NCBI RefSeq assembly: GCF_000227135.1
Contig: NC_018236.1
Location: forward strand, 267,523 to 331,522
DNA: 64,000 nucleotides
From: Leishmania donovani
Taxonomy: Eukaryota; Euglenozoa; Kinetoplastea; Trypanosomatida; Trypanosomatidae
Direction: 5' to 3'
Under the pieces are notes generated by a model. The model was given only the letters and a program-made list of their open reading frames with translations, did not search any database and had not been told where the DNA came from. Both the position numbers and the translations under genes were made by a program. Below, piece after piece: positions 17,777-28,085 of the stretch; the first letter of the stretch is position 1, and every line of letters starts with the position of its first letter.

Positions 17777-19324
17777 CTACTTCTTGATCACGCTGAGATC
17801 CAGTGGTGCAACGTAGGGCTGCGAGACGTCGCAGTCCTCCATGCTGTCTGGCAAGCTGACCTCCTCCATGTCGTCTTGGGGCTCAGTAGTGCGGGTGGGC
17901 GGCTTCAGCTGCGCAGGTGAAGCGTTCGCCGAGAGCTGCGTGCTTGTGCTGTGCACCTTGTTGTCCATGAAGGGGCCCGACAGGGATTCTACGCGCGCCG
18001 GCTCCTCAGTGGCCAGCTCGCTGGTCGTCGTCGATGACTTTGACACGGCCGCGGCCGAGGGGGAGCGGGGCTTGCGCGTTGACACATTGCTCGCATGCGG
18101 CGGCACGACGTAGCTGCACCCGGCCGTCTGCTTCGACGAGAGCTCGCACGGCGCACTGCGGCTGCCCGCGCTCATCTGCAGGGGGTTGTAGTAGGCGCTG
18201 TACGTGTTGCTCACCGGCGGCGCCATCACAGGGGGGTGCGATTCCCGGTTGGCACGCCTCGTCTCCACGCGGCCCTTCTCGTGCGAGTTCCGTAGCGTGC
18301 TGCGCACCGGGGTGCCGTTAGTGCTCTTCGCCGCCTGCCTGGACGCGGAGGCCGCTTGTGGCCCAGATTTCGTTGTGGCCGCCGCGGCATGGACGCCGAA
18401 GCGGTTGGCCGCCCTCTGCGGCGTGGCCCCAGAGGCTAGTGCGGGGACGTGCTTCACTGGCTTGCTCCCAAGCGCTGCCGTCGTTGCCGCAGTGAATGTT
18501 CTCGAAGCAATCTTCATGATCGGCGCACGCTTGGCGACAGTGACGCATTGCCGGCGCCGGAACGACTCGTAGCGGTGCATGAGGGGGCCCAAGCGTCGGT
18601 ACTCCTCCAGTTCACGGCGGATGCGCTCCTTCAGCTCTTCGATGGTAAAGTTCTGCGGCGTGTCATGAGCGTCGAGGCCCTCTTCAAAATTAGGCACAAT
18701 GCCGCCTTCCTTCTGGATCTGAACGATCCGCCGTCCACGCACGGAGACCAGCACTTTGTCCTTCTTGAAGCCCGGCGGTAGACGTTTGCTGCCCATCGAC
18801 GCCGGGCTCGCACGCGGGCGGGCGTGGAGGCTACTGCGGTTCGAGCCGTTCTGCAACGGGTAACGGTGGTTGCTTTCCCCCGACAAGCGCTGGCACAATT
18901 TTTCTGAATTTCTCTGAAAGCGGCTTGCCGGGTGCTGGGGGGTGCTCTGCGGGTAAAAGGACGCGTTTGCGGCGGCACTGGTGCCAGTGCCGCGCAGGGG
19001 GAGGCCGACATGCGTGCCAGACGGCAGCTGGTAGGAGCCGCAGTTGGCGTCTACGTGCCGCGCGGTCGGGATCGAGACAGCGTCTGCGTCCGCAGGCTCT
19101 CCGTCCGGGGACACCGCGGCCCCCTTGCTGTACGCCTGCTTGCCATCGGCCGCGTTATCACCGTACAGCAGCTGCTGACCGCGGTTGAGGAGTTTTTCGA
19201 TGCGGTCGAGCGACTCCCTGATGTCGTCGACCAACTCCACACTGCTGTTGCTGCTGCTGCTGACGAGCTCGTTGGCTGGCGAAGCGGCGGTCTTGCTGGG
19301 CATCACGGGAGAAAAAGAGTACAT
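17777..19324 (-). CDS. Protein of unknown function (515 aa), last gene of the - array
   Basis: I do not recognise this protein. It is mostly low-complexity Ser/Ala/Pro/Arg sequence with two better-ordered parts. The first is a short coiled-coil-like helix near residues 28-55 (VELVDDIRESLDRIEKLLNR). The second is a compact block at about 180-262: LPPGFKKDKVLVSVRGRRI, EGGIVPNFEEGLD, then a helix FTIEELKERIRRELEEYRRLGP and HRYESFRRRQ. The block looks conserved in style and may be a binding segment for a larger assembly. There is no signal peptide or membrane segment. Two ATGs are possible, at residue 1 (19324) and residue 9 (19303); the upstream one is used. Being a gene is supported by frame length, strand and position. 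Confidence 0.7.
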   Translation of the reverse strand: MYSFSPVMPSKTAASPANELVSSSSNSSVELVDDIRESLDRIEKLLNRGQQLLYGDNAADGKQAYSKGAAVSPDGEPADADAVSIPTARHVDANCGSYQLPSGTHVGLPLRGTGTSAAANASFYPQSTPQHPASRFQRNSEKLCQRLSGESNHRYPLQNGSNRSSLHARPRASPASMGSKRLPPGFKKDKVLVSVRGRRIVQIQKEGGIVPNFEEGLDAHDTPQNFTIEELKERIRRELEEYRRLGPLMHRYESFRRRQCVTVAKRAPIMKIASRTFTAATTAALGSKPVKHVPALASGATPQRAANRFGVHAAAATTKSGPQAASASRQAAKSTNGTPVRSTLRNSHEKGRVETRRANRESHPPVMAPPVSNTYSAYYNPLQMSAGSRSAPCELSSKQTAGCSYVVPPHASNVSTRKPRSPSAAAVSKSSTTTSELATEEPARVESLSGPFMDNKVHSTSTQLSANASPAQLKPPTRTTEPQDDMEEVSLPDSMEDCDVSQPYVAPLDLSVIKK

Positions 19325-19482
19325 GTGGAAGGGCTGACGAAAGGGAGAAGAGAGACACGAGAAAGAACTACCGTACAGCTATACACAGAGAGAGAGAATG
19401 AAGGACACACACAGCGAAGGAAGCAGGCAAGCAAAGAAATGATGACGTATCAAGCAATGGTAGGACGACCTCGGAAGACTCT

Positions 19483-19517
<35 letters not shown>

Positions 19518-20703
19518 GCAGGAAAAGGAGTTAGGGAATAGGGAGGTGTACAGCTACTGAAAAAGAGTTCTTCTCTTCCCTCTCGTTCTATATAACGTAT
19601 GTACGGGGAGGGTTGGTGGATGGGAGAGGGGGATGGGCACGAAGGAGGAAGGAGAACCACAAGGGATAAAAGCAACGCACCCCCTCCGGGTAGGTGCGTG
19701 GTATGACACACGCGGGCTGGACTTGGTATGAAGGCCGCACACGTATCGTCTTCGTTTCAGCTGTTATCTTCTTCACGCTCAGGACGAATACTTGGGCGCC
19801 TCGGCTGCGTGTGTGCGTGTGCGTGTCTGTACACGTCCGCGTGTGCGCTTGGGTGTGTGGCGATCGAGAGACGACGACGGCGACGCAACAAAGAGGAACG
19901 TGCACCAGCACTCAAGCGCGCGGGGTAGAAGCACCACGAGCCACAAGACGTTCGCAGGCCACCCAAAACAGCCGCAATACGAGCTTGCAAGCCTGATCCT
20001 TATCTCTCTTCCGTCTTTGCTCTCTCTCTCTCTGTACAGCAGGGCTCACACACCTGCGCAGTAGGGCGTGAGCTCTCGACTTAGCTTTTCTGTATGAGCC
20101 ACAGCGCGGGCGAGGGAACATCCGTGGATGTCAGACGGCGGAGGGGAGGGGGATCGTACCGGCGTACCTATGCACATATATATGTGTGTGTACGCGTGAG
20201 CTGGGACGGGTCTGCAGAGGTGCAAGGCACCGTTAGCAGAAACAGCGAAAGGGCCGAGAAAAGAAAAGCGGAAATGCAAAATCACATCACCGTGCTCGCT
20301 CTGAGGAGACAGGGAGGGAGGGGCTGCAGACAGGTGGAATGGAGGACGTGATGTGAAGTAGAGGCATGTGAGCGACAGGGAGAAAGAACCATGGGGGTGA
20401 GGGGGGAAGGCGACGATGGCCAACAGGGAACGGCGACGCCATGCTGTGGTCGCCATAGCAGATACCTCCTTGGAGTATTGGAGAGACGAATTCGGGAGGG
20501 GGGAGGGAGGAGAGGGGAAGGGGTGTTTGTCTCCGCATATGCGCTTCGTTCATATATATGTATATGGGTGCTTATGTGTGCAGGCATCACCCATGCGCTA
20601 CGCACGAGACAGCATAGTAGAAAGTGAAAGACAGGAGCGAAGGACAGATGCGCGGTGCGCACAAACAATTCGCTACAAGACAGCGCTGGTGACGAAGCAG
20701 GTG
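19325..20703. other. Intergenic region, no gene seen
   Basis: Long gap between two - strand genes. It holds a CA run (about 19484-19515), G/A-rich stretches on + (that is, C/T tracts on -) at about 19595-19650 and 20485-20520, a TG-rich stretch (about 19806-19860) and short TA repeats (about 20176 and 20555). These fit 5' splice-signal and 3' UTR sequence. Confidence 0.6.
19484..19515 (+). repeat. CA microsatellite
   Basis: About 32 nt of uninterrupted CA units in the leader region of the gene at 17777-19324. Confidence 0.9.
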
Positions 20704-22305
20704 CTACTTGCTAAGGACGTTCACGCACCTCTTCAGAAGCGGGAGATTTTCCTGGAACATGAGTAGCCTTGCCTGCACGCGCGCCACCGCGAGCGCCAGC
20801 TGCTCTCGCTCGAAGGCACGGACGGCATCCTCGGCAGAGGCAAAGCCGGCCTCATGCGCCATCCGCACCGCGTCGTCGCGGAGCTCGTCGTACTCGGTGG
20901 AACACTTCTTCGCCAAGTCTTGCACCTCCGCTAACGAAAGCGGCGGGCCCTCGGAGGCGTTCGCTGCATCGACTTCAGGCAAGACACGTGAGAGAACATA
21001 CGCGCGCCGCGGACTGCGGATGCCAAGGCCTTCACACATATCCAGCAGGCCGTCGGAAAAGGCAACTGGCGCCCCGGCATCCGCCATCTCTTTCGGTGTG
21101 GCGTTACCAGTGGCTGTCGCCGCCGGTGTGTTAGGCGCCACTGTTGTAGCATGCCCGGTTCCTCCTCCACTTTGGGCATCTGCCTCTCGCTTCACCGCCT
21201 GCTCCGCTTCTGTGCGAGGCTGCTGTAAATCCTTAACGTCGTGGACAAACGTAAACGCTGACTCGCCGCCGAGGAACTGGACGAGTGCCTGGTGCCACAA
21301 CTTTCTCTGCTCCTCTCGTCGCACTGCATCGGCCCTGTCGCGCAGGCGGCGACGGTTCGCGTTGTTTTCGGACGCAGCGTGCATCATGCCAGCTAAGGCG
21401 CTGGACACCGTGGTCGACTTCCAGCTGGGGTTTGCAGACGCGTCCTTCTCATCGTGTAGCTTCATTCGGAGAATCGATTCCTTGGGTGATGGGACCAATG
21501 CCGCCGCTCGTGGCAATCGCGGCTGAACGAGCGTGCTCTTGTACTTGGTTAGCATCGACTCCATGGAGGGCACCACGTGTGCACCGGAGTTGCTGCTTCT
21601 ACCTCGGCCACAAAAGACATTCCCAAACTTTGTGAGCTTCGTCGCATGCTGCAGTGCGCGGCGGCCTTGCGGCGTCGATGTGATCCATCGCACCCTCGCC
21701 TCGTCGGTGAGGTCGTCCCACCACTTGTCGATGGCCATCTGCAGCCCCGGCATTCCAGCGGCGGCGCGCGGGATCTTTGGTGTGCCGGCACGAAGGGGCA
21801 ACACTGCACATGTCTCGGAGGACGCCGTCACCGCCGAGGCTTCAGGCTCGCCGGCGTCGCTCACCATCGGCTGATCCCATTCCGACGCAGAGGCTGTGCC
21901 GGGGCGTTGGTGGGCGTCGTCGTGCTGGTGAACAAGGTGCGTCATGAAGGCGGACTTGCCGTAGGAGAGCGCGAGTCGCGCAGCAGTTTGCACCTCCGCC
22001 GTCACCGTGTCCTTCACAACCCCATCCTCTATGCCCGACTCCGGTGAGCGCGGCGCCTTCGCCTTTGCGCGGAACGATGGCGGAGCTGGCGCAGGCGGAG
22101 ACGGCTGCCGGTGCTGAAGCTTGTGCTTCGCGCGTGCACTGAGAACGGCCTCTGTAATGCGCCGAGCGGCACGCACCTCACTCGATGTGGAGGCGTTGCC
22201 GCCAGCGGGAGACGCTGCAGATGAGGTGGCACCGCCAGTTGCCGCGACGCGCATTGGCACATACATGCGCACGGCGCGCACCGCACAAACACATGTGGGC
22301 CGCAT
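20704..22305 (-). CDS. Unknown protein (533 aa), possible mitochondrial presequence
   Basis: I do not recognise this protein. From the ATG at 22305 it begins MRPTCVCAVRAVRMYVPMRV, an Arg-rich, acid-free, amphipathic-looking start that suggests mitochondrial import. The frame is open further upstream (to about 22380) but without an ATG. Ordered-looking segments include MAIDKWWDDLTDEARVRWI (about residues 200-220), LWHQALVQFLGGESAFTFVHDV (near 340-365) and a helical C-terminus (about 440-533) with LAEVQDLAKKCSTEYDELRD and AFEREQLALAVARVQARLL. Between them are Ala/Pro/Ser-rich linkers. Mitochondrial location is inferred from the N-terminus only. Confidence 0.7.
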   Translation of the reverse strand: MRPTCVCAVRAVRMYVPMRVAATGGATSSAASPAGGNASTSSEVRAARRITEAVLSARAKHKLQHRQPSPPAPAPPSFRAKAKAPRSPESGIEDGVVKDTVTAEVQTAARLALSYGKSAFMTHLVHQHDDAHQRPGTASASEWDQPMVSDAGEPEASAVTASSETCAVLPLRAGTPKIPRAAAGMPGLQMAIDKWWDDLTDEARVRWITSTPQGRRALQHATKLTKFGNVFCGRGRSSNSGAHVVPSMESMLTKYKSTLVQPRLPRAAALVPSPKESILRMKLHDEKDASANPSWKSTTVSSALAGMMHAASENNANRRRLRDRADAVRREEQRKLWHQALVQFLGGESAFTFVHDVKDLQQPRTEAEQAVKREADAQSGGGTGHATTVAPNTPAATATGNATPKEMADAGAPVAFSDGLLDMCEGLGIRSPRRAYVLSRVLPEVDAANASEGPPLSLAEVQDLAKKCSTEYDELRDDAVRMAHEAGFASAEDAVRAFEREQLALAVARVQARLLMFQENLPLLKRCVNVLSK

Positions 22306-23790
22306 TGTTTCTATGGATGAAGTGGAAGAGGCAGCGAGAGCGGATGAGAGCGAAGAATCACGCCGATGCAACACACACACACATACATATATATATAAGG
22401 CCGCGCTTGATGCGACTTGTTACGGGGGCAGCGCCTACTCGTGCCGAGGTGGCGATGGGGGGGGAATGAGGAGGAGGAGGTGAGCGCCAAAGATGTTCCC
22501 AAACGCTCACGATGCGATACAAGACGGAAGAGGGAGGGAGGGATGAACTGACGTGTGTGTGTGTGTGTGTGTGTGTGCGTTAGCAGTGGATCTCTCAAAC
22601 AGAGCAGCAGAAAGGTGCTGCACAGATACACAGCACCTGCTGCAGCGATCACTCCTACAGAGAACTCTGCGAAACCGGTGCTCGATGCTGTGCTCGGGGT
22701 GTGTAGGTGTAGGTGGAAAGGCTGGGTACAAAAGCGGGAACAAGAAAGGTTGCGAAGGGGGCGGTAAAGCACGACAGCGGCGGCCGGCAGCGAAGAAGAA
22801 GCGTAGCGGCACCGCGAACTGGGAAGCAGTGAAGACGGATGTATCGTTTCTATGTGAGGCATACACGCGTGGATCAACCAGCGGCGGGCCGTGTATGAAA
22901 GGAGCGGGAAAGGCGGGGAAGGGGACGAGAGAGGGACAGAGGCGGAGAGAAACGGTAATGTGTCTTGTTGCTGTATGTGATATATATATAAATGTGTATG
23001 TATGTATGATGCATGTGTATGCGTAGGTGGGCACAATCACGTGCAAGATCGTGGTGGCGCACTCTTCAGAGCGGCGTTTCGGTGACTGACAGAGGTTGAC
23101 GGAGGAAAGGAAGGTGAAGGGGGTGGGCTTAAGGACCAAAGAAGGACACTTGAAATCCAGTCATAGACACGTGCAGACACCCTGTTCACATACACTAGTG
23201 AGGAATAGGAATAGGGAAAGAGAGATGGGGGGGGTGGGCAAGAGTTGCTGGAGCCGAAGGGGAGACGTAATTATGCCATCCAGCTTCGCGAAGCGACTGG
23301 AGCGGGATGGTGGAGTGATGCGCATGCCGCCGCTAACAGAGACCACCTGTCAGGTACAAGGCCATCGGCACAGTCTGCTAAGTATGTGTTTGGGAGATAA
23401 AAGACCCGTTCCCATTGCCCTCCCAACTGCATGCCATTCCATGCGGTGGTAGAACGCAGTAGTGTGTGCTCGGAGAGGTTTGCCAAGTAAAAGGCCCACA
23501 CGCATGCCTCGTCTCCGTCTCTCTTTGGCCAGCGACGTGCAGTCATTGCAATCCGTGAAGTCCACTCGCTCGCTCGCTCTGGTTCCATGCGGGGAGAGGC
23601 ATCCGCAGCCACAAGAGATGAACGTCAAGATTGTCTCGAGGAGGGAGGAGGGCGACAGACAGGTGGGCCTTGGGCCGGCTCCACAGCAACAGCAACTGCA
23701 GCGACTTTCCACCCCAAAGACGGAGAAGGCTTCCTTTTCCCCTTGCCTGCTTTCTCTCTCTCCGCCGTTTGCCCAAGGGGTGGGGGTGGG
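22306..23790. other. Intergenic region, no gene seen
   Basis: Leader of the gene above plus the 3' flank of CPSF30. It holds a CA/TA run (about 22369-22398), a long GT run (about 22552-22578), a G/A-rich stretch on + (about 22900-22950), a short TA run (about 22980) and C/T-rich sequence near 23740-23770. Open frames are low-complexity. Confidence 0.6.
22552..22578 (+). repeat. GT microsatellite
   Basis: About 27 nt of GT units in an intergenic region of the - array. Confidence 0.9.
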
Positions 23791-24801
23791 CTAATAGTGA
23801 TCGCGACCGGGGCGTCGCCGACCGCCTCCGCCACCGAAACCACCACCAGCACCAGCACCAGCACTACCGCCGCCGCCACCGCCGGCACCGCCCTCTCGCC
23901 GCAATCGCCGTCGGCTACCCATTCCAGCTCCGCCGCCACTGCCGTGTGGGGCGCCAGGCCCGCCACCGCCCCCGGCGCGGTGCTGATTACGGTGCGTATT
24001 CATTGGACAGTCTTTTACCGTGTGGCCCTCCTGATCACACAAGAAGCAGCGGCGATGGGAGCCGCCGCCACCACCGCCGTGCCCGCCGCTCTCCAAGCCG
24101 CCAGTGGGTTGCCCCGGCTCTTGAATTTCGCCTAGGGCTTTGTGCAAAACGCTGTGCTGCGGACCTGGACAGTCCGGGGCGAGATGGCCGGGGTCAAAGC
24201 AGCCGGCCCGGTAGCATGTTGCGCTGCGGTTGAAGGTTGGGTCATCGGCGCGCTCCACAATCATCTTGGCCAGGATGCGCTTCGACACGGCATCGCGGTC
24301 GTAGCGCTCTTGGATGGGGTGCCCTAGCGGACAGCGTGGGCCTAGCGGGCAGAAGCCGGCAAGGTAGTATGGGCACGCCGACTCCCGCTTCACATGTCGG
24401 AGGCGGCACTTGGGCCCCAGCGGGCAGAAGCCGCGGCGGTACGCGGCGCACTCCGGCTGTGACTCGTTCGGCTTCGTGTGCAGGAAAGGGCACTCAGGGT
24501 TGGTGCACTCCCCCACACGCTCAAAGAAGGCGCACTGCGGGACATAACGGTTGTCGTACTCGTGAAGGTAAAGGCAGTTGTCCCCATTCACGCAGGCGCC
24601 ACGCAGCCAGTGCTTGCACACCTTTGTCTGGACGGTGCGGTAGGCGGAGATGATGTGGCGCTGCGGGCAGGCGTCGCCGAGACGGCAGCGGCCGCGCTGG
24701 AAGTCCTGACAGATTTCGAGCTTCTTCTCCGTGCGGGGCTGCTCCTTGGGCAGCGTGTCTTCGAAGTCGAAGTGCGTGCCGGCGGCATCGTCGACAAACA
24801 T
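23791..24801 (-). CDS. CPSF30: Cleavage and polyadenylation factor CPSF30 (CPSF4)
   Basis: A 336-residue RNA-binding subunit of the mRNA 3'-end processing complex. In trypanosomatids 3' processing is coupled to trans-splicing of the next gene, so it should act in both. Five CCCH zinc fingers lie in the first two thirds: four are C-x7-C-x5-C-x3-H and the third is C-x8-C-x4-C-x3-H. Two zinc-knuckle-like elements follow. The second (CFLCDQEGHTVKDC) is a canonical CCHC. The first (CYRAGCFDPGHLAPDC) has four instead of two residues between its first cysteines. The C-terminus is a long Gly/Arg-rich tail ending RRRPGRDHY. The start is the ATG at 24801 (MFVDDAAG), just before the first finger; the frame runs on upstream to about 25101 but that part reads as leader. 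The five-finger-plus-knuckle layout makes the assignment strong. Confidence 0.93.
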   Translation of the reverse strand: MFVDDAAGTHFDFEDTLPKEQPRTEKKLEICQDFQRGRCRLGDACPQRHIISAYRTVQTKVCKHWLRGACVNGDNCLYLHEYDNRYVPQCAFFERVGECTNPECPFLHTKPNESQPECAAYRRGFCPLGPKCRLRHVKRESACPYYLAGFCPLGPRCPLGHPIQERYDRDAVSKRILAKMIVERADDPTFNRSATCYRAGCFDPGHLAPDCPGPQHSVLHKALGEIQEPGQPTGGLESGGHGGGGGGSHRRCFLCDQEGHTVKDCPMNTHRNQHRAGGGGGPGAPHGSGGGAGMGSRRRLRREGGAGGGGGGSAGAGAGGGFGGGGGRRRPGRDHY

Positions 24802-25465
24802 CTTCGCAGAAAGACCGCCTTTCTTTCGTGTTCCGCTTCGCTCTCCTAAGCGAACAGATCGACCGTGGGAAGCGGGGGTGGGTGGGTGGGTGTGCGCTGG
24901 CGTCACACCCCGTTCTGTAACGTCGCTTCCTTTTCCCTGCCGGGGGCGTCTCCTGACCGCCTTCACGTGTGATTCACAAATGTGCTGGAGGGAAGAGGTG
25001 GTGTGGAGGAGAGGCGGCGATGCACACGGACGTGCACGCATACGTGGATGTGCGTGTGTGTGGTGTGGTGAGGAGGGGAGAGGGCCACGCAAGGCGAGCA
25101 AAGAAAAGGCACAGAGAAGCCAAGAGGTGTTTGCGGTAGACGACGCTCATACAGCGATAGAATCAAAAAGATGCATGAGGGAGGGGGAGAGGGCGAGAGG
25201 GGTGCGTGTCTCTCTCCTCCTCTCGCCAGGCTTACCTCTCCTCCCTCAACTGCTTCCCCATCATCCACCCACGAACACGCACTATAGCTCCCAACAGCGC
25301 ACGACGTTCCCTTCTTGTTTTGCTGTTTATCTCCCACTCAGGGGGATGCTCACAACCACGCGGTTCTGTGAACACACCGACGCAGCTCTTGCCGCGTGCA
25401 CGAGCGCGTCTCTCTTCCCTCTCCATGAAGGGGGGGGGGGGAGGGGGGCGATACCCCCTCTTTCA
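24802..25465. other. Intergenic region with a G12 run
   Basis: No gene seen. It holds GGGT repeats at about 24878-24893, C/T-rich sequence near 25210-25250 and a G12 run (about 25430-25441) 25 nt downstream of the stop of the next gene. Confidence 0.6.
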
Positions 25466-27460
25466 TTAAGCCTCTCCTTCCTTTGCGGCTTCCGCGTGTG
25501 CGGGGGCAGCGGCGGTGTCGGAGACGCGATCGAAAGCCAGCGTCGGACTCTGGGTGAAGTAGTGGTACAGGAAGAACTGCAGCTGAGAAATCCGCGCCGC
25601 GGAGGAGTGCAGGACACTATCATCCACGCGCTTTCCATGAAAGTCATGCTGCATCGATAACAGCGCGTCCTCCCACGACCCCGACGGCGCCGTGGGCGCG
25701 TCGCCCTGGTGTCCACCACCAGTCTCATCACGCTCAGCTCTGTCAGAGGTGGCCGTGTTTCCGAGAATAATACTGGCAATGACGTCCTTCGCGCCCTGCA
25801 CCGCCGACTTGCTTTCTGTGTGAGAGACGGAAAGCGGCTGCGCTGTCGTTTTCGCGAACGCCGGGGCACCGCCCGCACACGCGCTACGGAGGAGGGGCTC
25901 CATCGATGCTGCCATGCGGTGGCGCTGCGCTTCAGGGAGGCGACCCTGCTCCTCCTTGTTGACCTCCGCGCTAGCCTCAGCCGCCGGGACTGTTGCCGCA
26001 GTCAGGTCACCCACTACCGCGTCTGCTGTCCCTGTTTTTGACTGCGCGACAGTTTCCGTCTGGTCGCCGTCCCCCGCACCGGCACGCGCGACGGCTGCGC
26101 GGAGCTGCTCGAGTTTGGCAGAGGCGAGACGCGTGAACTGAGCATGCACCTGCGCTGCAGTGTGCCGCAGACTTTCCAGGTGGCAGTCACGGTGCTGGAG
26201 GTACGGGATGACCACCACCTCCACATAGGCTGCCATCTCCAGCAGCACTGCCCTTTGCTCGTTGTCGGTATCAAGGAAACCAGCCGCCGACGTTACGAGA
26301 TGGTCACGGACAACATCCCGCAAGAGACGCCACGTGAAGATGCACCGCGGCAGCGCACGAAGGCGGCCTAGCGTCACCTCAAGCAACATGCGGTACACCA
26401 AAGCCCCGGCCACGTACTGGCGGGCCAGACAGTTCTCGGCAGCGGTCTCGGATGTGGCGCCGAGGCAGAGGAGCAGCATATGCGCCACCTCCGGCTCTTC
26501 CGCCGAAAACGAGTCTGGAAACGGCAACGCGGCTGACATTGAGCTGCTGCCGCCGGGACCCACACGGCATACCACATCTGCGATCATGCCGGGATGAACC
26601 GCCTCAGCAACGTCTACCAGTGATGATGCTGCCTCCGTATCTGCGCAACGGGGGCTGTGGAAAAGCGCTGCTATGCGACACCACTGGCGCACCCGCCAGG
26701 CGAAGGCGGAGCTGTCCATGCGCACCAGGTCAGACATCCGCATCGCCTCACGCGTCCCGTACGCGACACCGGCGGCCGGGGTCCGCGGACGCAGACGCAG
26801 TGACATGTGGTGCAGGTGACGCTGAGCGTCCTGCCAGAGGCACCACAGCGGGAGTGGGTCGTGGGCAGGCTTCCTCGATTTTTGCTGCTTTCTCTCGCCA
26901 TAATGGTCGGAGAGCGCGGCAGACGTGACGGTCGCGGGCGCGTCCGCCAGCCAGGCAAGAGTAGCCCCCAATGCATTCAGTGCCTTGAGATGCACCACCA
27001 CCGTTTCAAACCACTCTCGTCGTGCCGCCTTTGGCACCAACCTGCGTTGCTGCCACAGCTTTTGATAGTTTTCCGTGAGCGTCGTCACGTAGGCTGCGTG
27101 TTCAGCGTTGGCGGTGGCCGTTGCGTGCAACGCTACAGAGCTCACTTTTTTGTCGCTGCTGCTGGACGCAACCGTGCAGGCCAGTCGAGAGGATGCAGTG
27201 AGGTAGCGGTAGCTGACGGCGTCGAGGGTGCGCTGGAACAGCACGGGGTGGCGTCCGACTCTCCGCGTATGCGCCGAGTCCTCGATGCAGGGCACGAATG
27301 GCGAGGACACAAGGCTCGAGGCAGCGGCAGAAGCGGAGAGGGGCGTACTGGATGTGTCCATATTCGGTTTCAGCGGTGATCGCGCCCGGAATGGTGTGGG
27401 GATGGGGCGCACCTTTTGCAGATACCCGGGCGCAATGTGGGCGAATGTGGAAGATGCCAT
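25466..27460 (-). CDS. Protein of unknown function (664 aa), helical
   Basis: I do not recognise this protein. It is 664 residues and mostly alpha-helical in appearance. The N-terminus (MASSTFAHIAPGYLQKVRPI) contains basic residues and no acidic ones and could be a mitochondrial signal, but this is weak. A helical core runs from about residue 120 to 450. It includes NYQKLWQQRRLVPKAARREWFETVVVHLKALNALG (about 130-165), LPLWCLWQDAQRHLHHMSLRLRP (about 200-222), SAFAWRVRQWCRIAALFHS (about 250-270), and HMLLLCLGATSETAAENCLARQYVAGALVYRMLLEVTLGRLRAL (about 330-373). These could form a helical-repeat solenoid. After about 460 the sequence is low-complexity until a short helical end. The start ATG at 27460 is well placed. 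Confidence 0.75.
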   Translation of the reverse strand: MASSTFAHIAPGYLQKVRPIPTPFRARSPLKPNMDTSSTPLSASAAASSLVSSPFVPCIEDSAHTRRVGRHPVLFQRTLDAVSYRYLTASSRLACTVASSSSDKKVSSVALHATATANAEHAAYVTTLTENYQKLWQQRRLVPKAARREWFETVVVHLKALNALGATLAWLADAPATVTSAALSDHYGERKQQKSRKPAHDPLPLWCLWQDAQRHLHHMSLRLRPRTPAAGVAYGTREAMRMSDLVRMDSSAFAWRVRQWCRIAALFHSPRCADTEAASSLVDVAEAVHPGMIADVVCRVGPGGSSSMSAALPFPDSFSAEEPEVAHMLLLCLGATSETAAENCLARQYVAGALVYRMLLEVTLGRLRALPRCIFTWRLLRDVVRDHLVTSAAGFLDTDNEQRAVLLEMAAYVEVVVIPYLQHRDCHLESLRHTAAQVHAQFTRLASAKLEQLRAAVARAGAGDGDQTETVAQSKTGTADAVVGDLTAATVPAAEASAEVNKEEQGRLPEAQRHRMAASMEPLLRSACAGGAPAFAKTTAQPLSVSHTESKSAVQGAKDVIASIILGNTATSDRAERDETGGGHQGDAPTAPSGSWEDALLSMQHDFHGKRVDDSVLHSSAARISQLQFFLYHYFTQSPTLAFDRVSDTAAAPAHAEAAKEGEA

Positions 27461-27586
27461 GAGTGGGGCGGTGGGTCGGTGCGGCAGAGGGGGGGGGTTG
27501 GTGGATGAGGATGGGCAGGGGGACAGTGGGAGAGACGTGGACGAGGTGGTGAGTTAGGGTGAAAAGGGAAGCCAAGATAGACGACG

Positions 27587-27617
<31 letters not shown>

Positions 27618-28085
27618 TACACATGTCCAGACAGGTGCGTGGGGCTGGGGAAGTCAAGAAAGGGAGGAATGAGAGGGGGGGGGGCCAACCTGTGCGCGCT
27701 TCTTGGCGGCATGAAAACATAACAGCAACACATAATTTGTTTCCCGCCATTGCAAGAGAGTGTCCTCGCCGACGTTCCTCGGCAAAGCGCCCGTCTGTCT
27801 CTGTGGGCGCTTGCCTGCTTGGGTCTGTGCGTGTGATGGCCGCGCTTCGAGGCCGCCGTGGTCTGTGGACATCACATATCTCGGCGCCTTCGCTCGCTCT
27901 ATCCGTCCGCCCCTTTCCGTTCCCTCTTCGCTTCCCCCGGTTCGCCCGAGGCGGCAGGTTGATGTCGACGCGTCGAGGTGTGCCAGAGAAAGCAAGAACG
28001 AGAGTCGACGGCGCCGCTGACGGCACATCACCCACGCCAACATATAGGCACACACGCACGCGGGCCCCTCCGCGTGACTGTCAGG
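27461..28085. other. Intergenic region
   Basis: No gene seen. It holds G/A-rich sequence on + (C/T tract on -) at about 27485-27560, a CA run (about 27587-27615) and a G10 run near 27680. Confidence 0.6.
27587..27615 (+). repeat. CA microsatellite
   Basis: About 29 nt of CA units in the leader region of the gene at 25466-27460. Confidence 0.9.

Noticed and set aside
22311..23139. Overlapping open frames on both strands near 22.3-23.1 kb
   Set aside because: Ser/Pro/His/Thr-rich strings over GT and CA repeats; none has a conserved-looking block or good start context.
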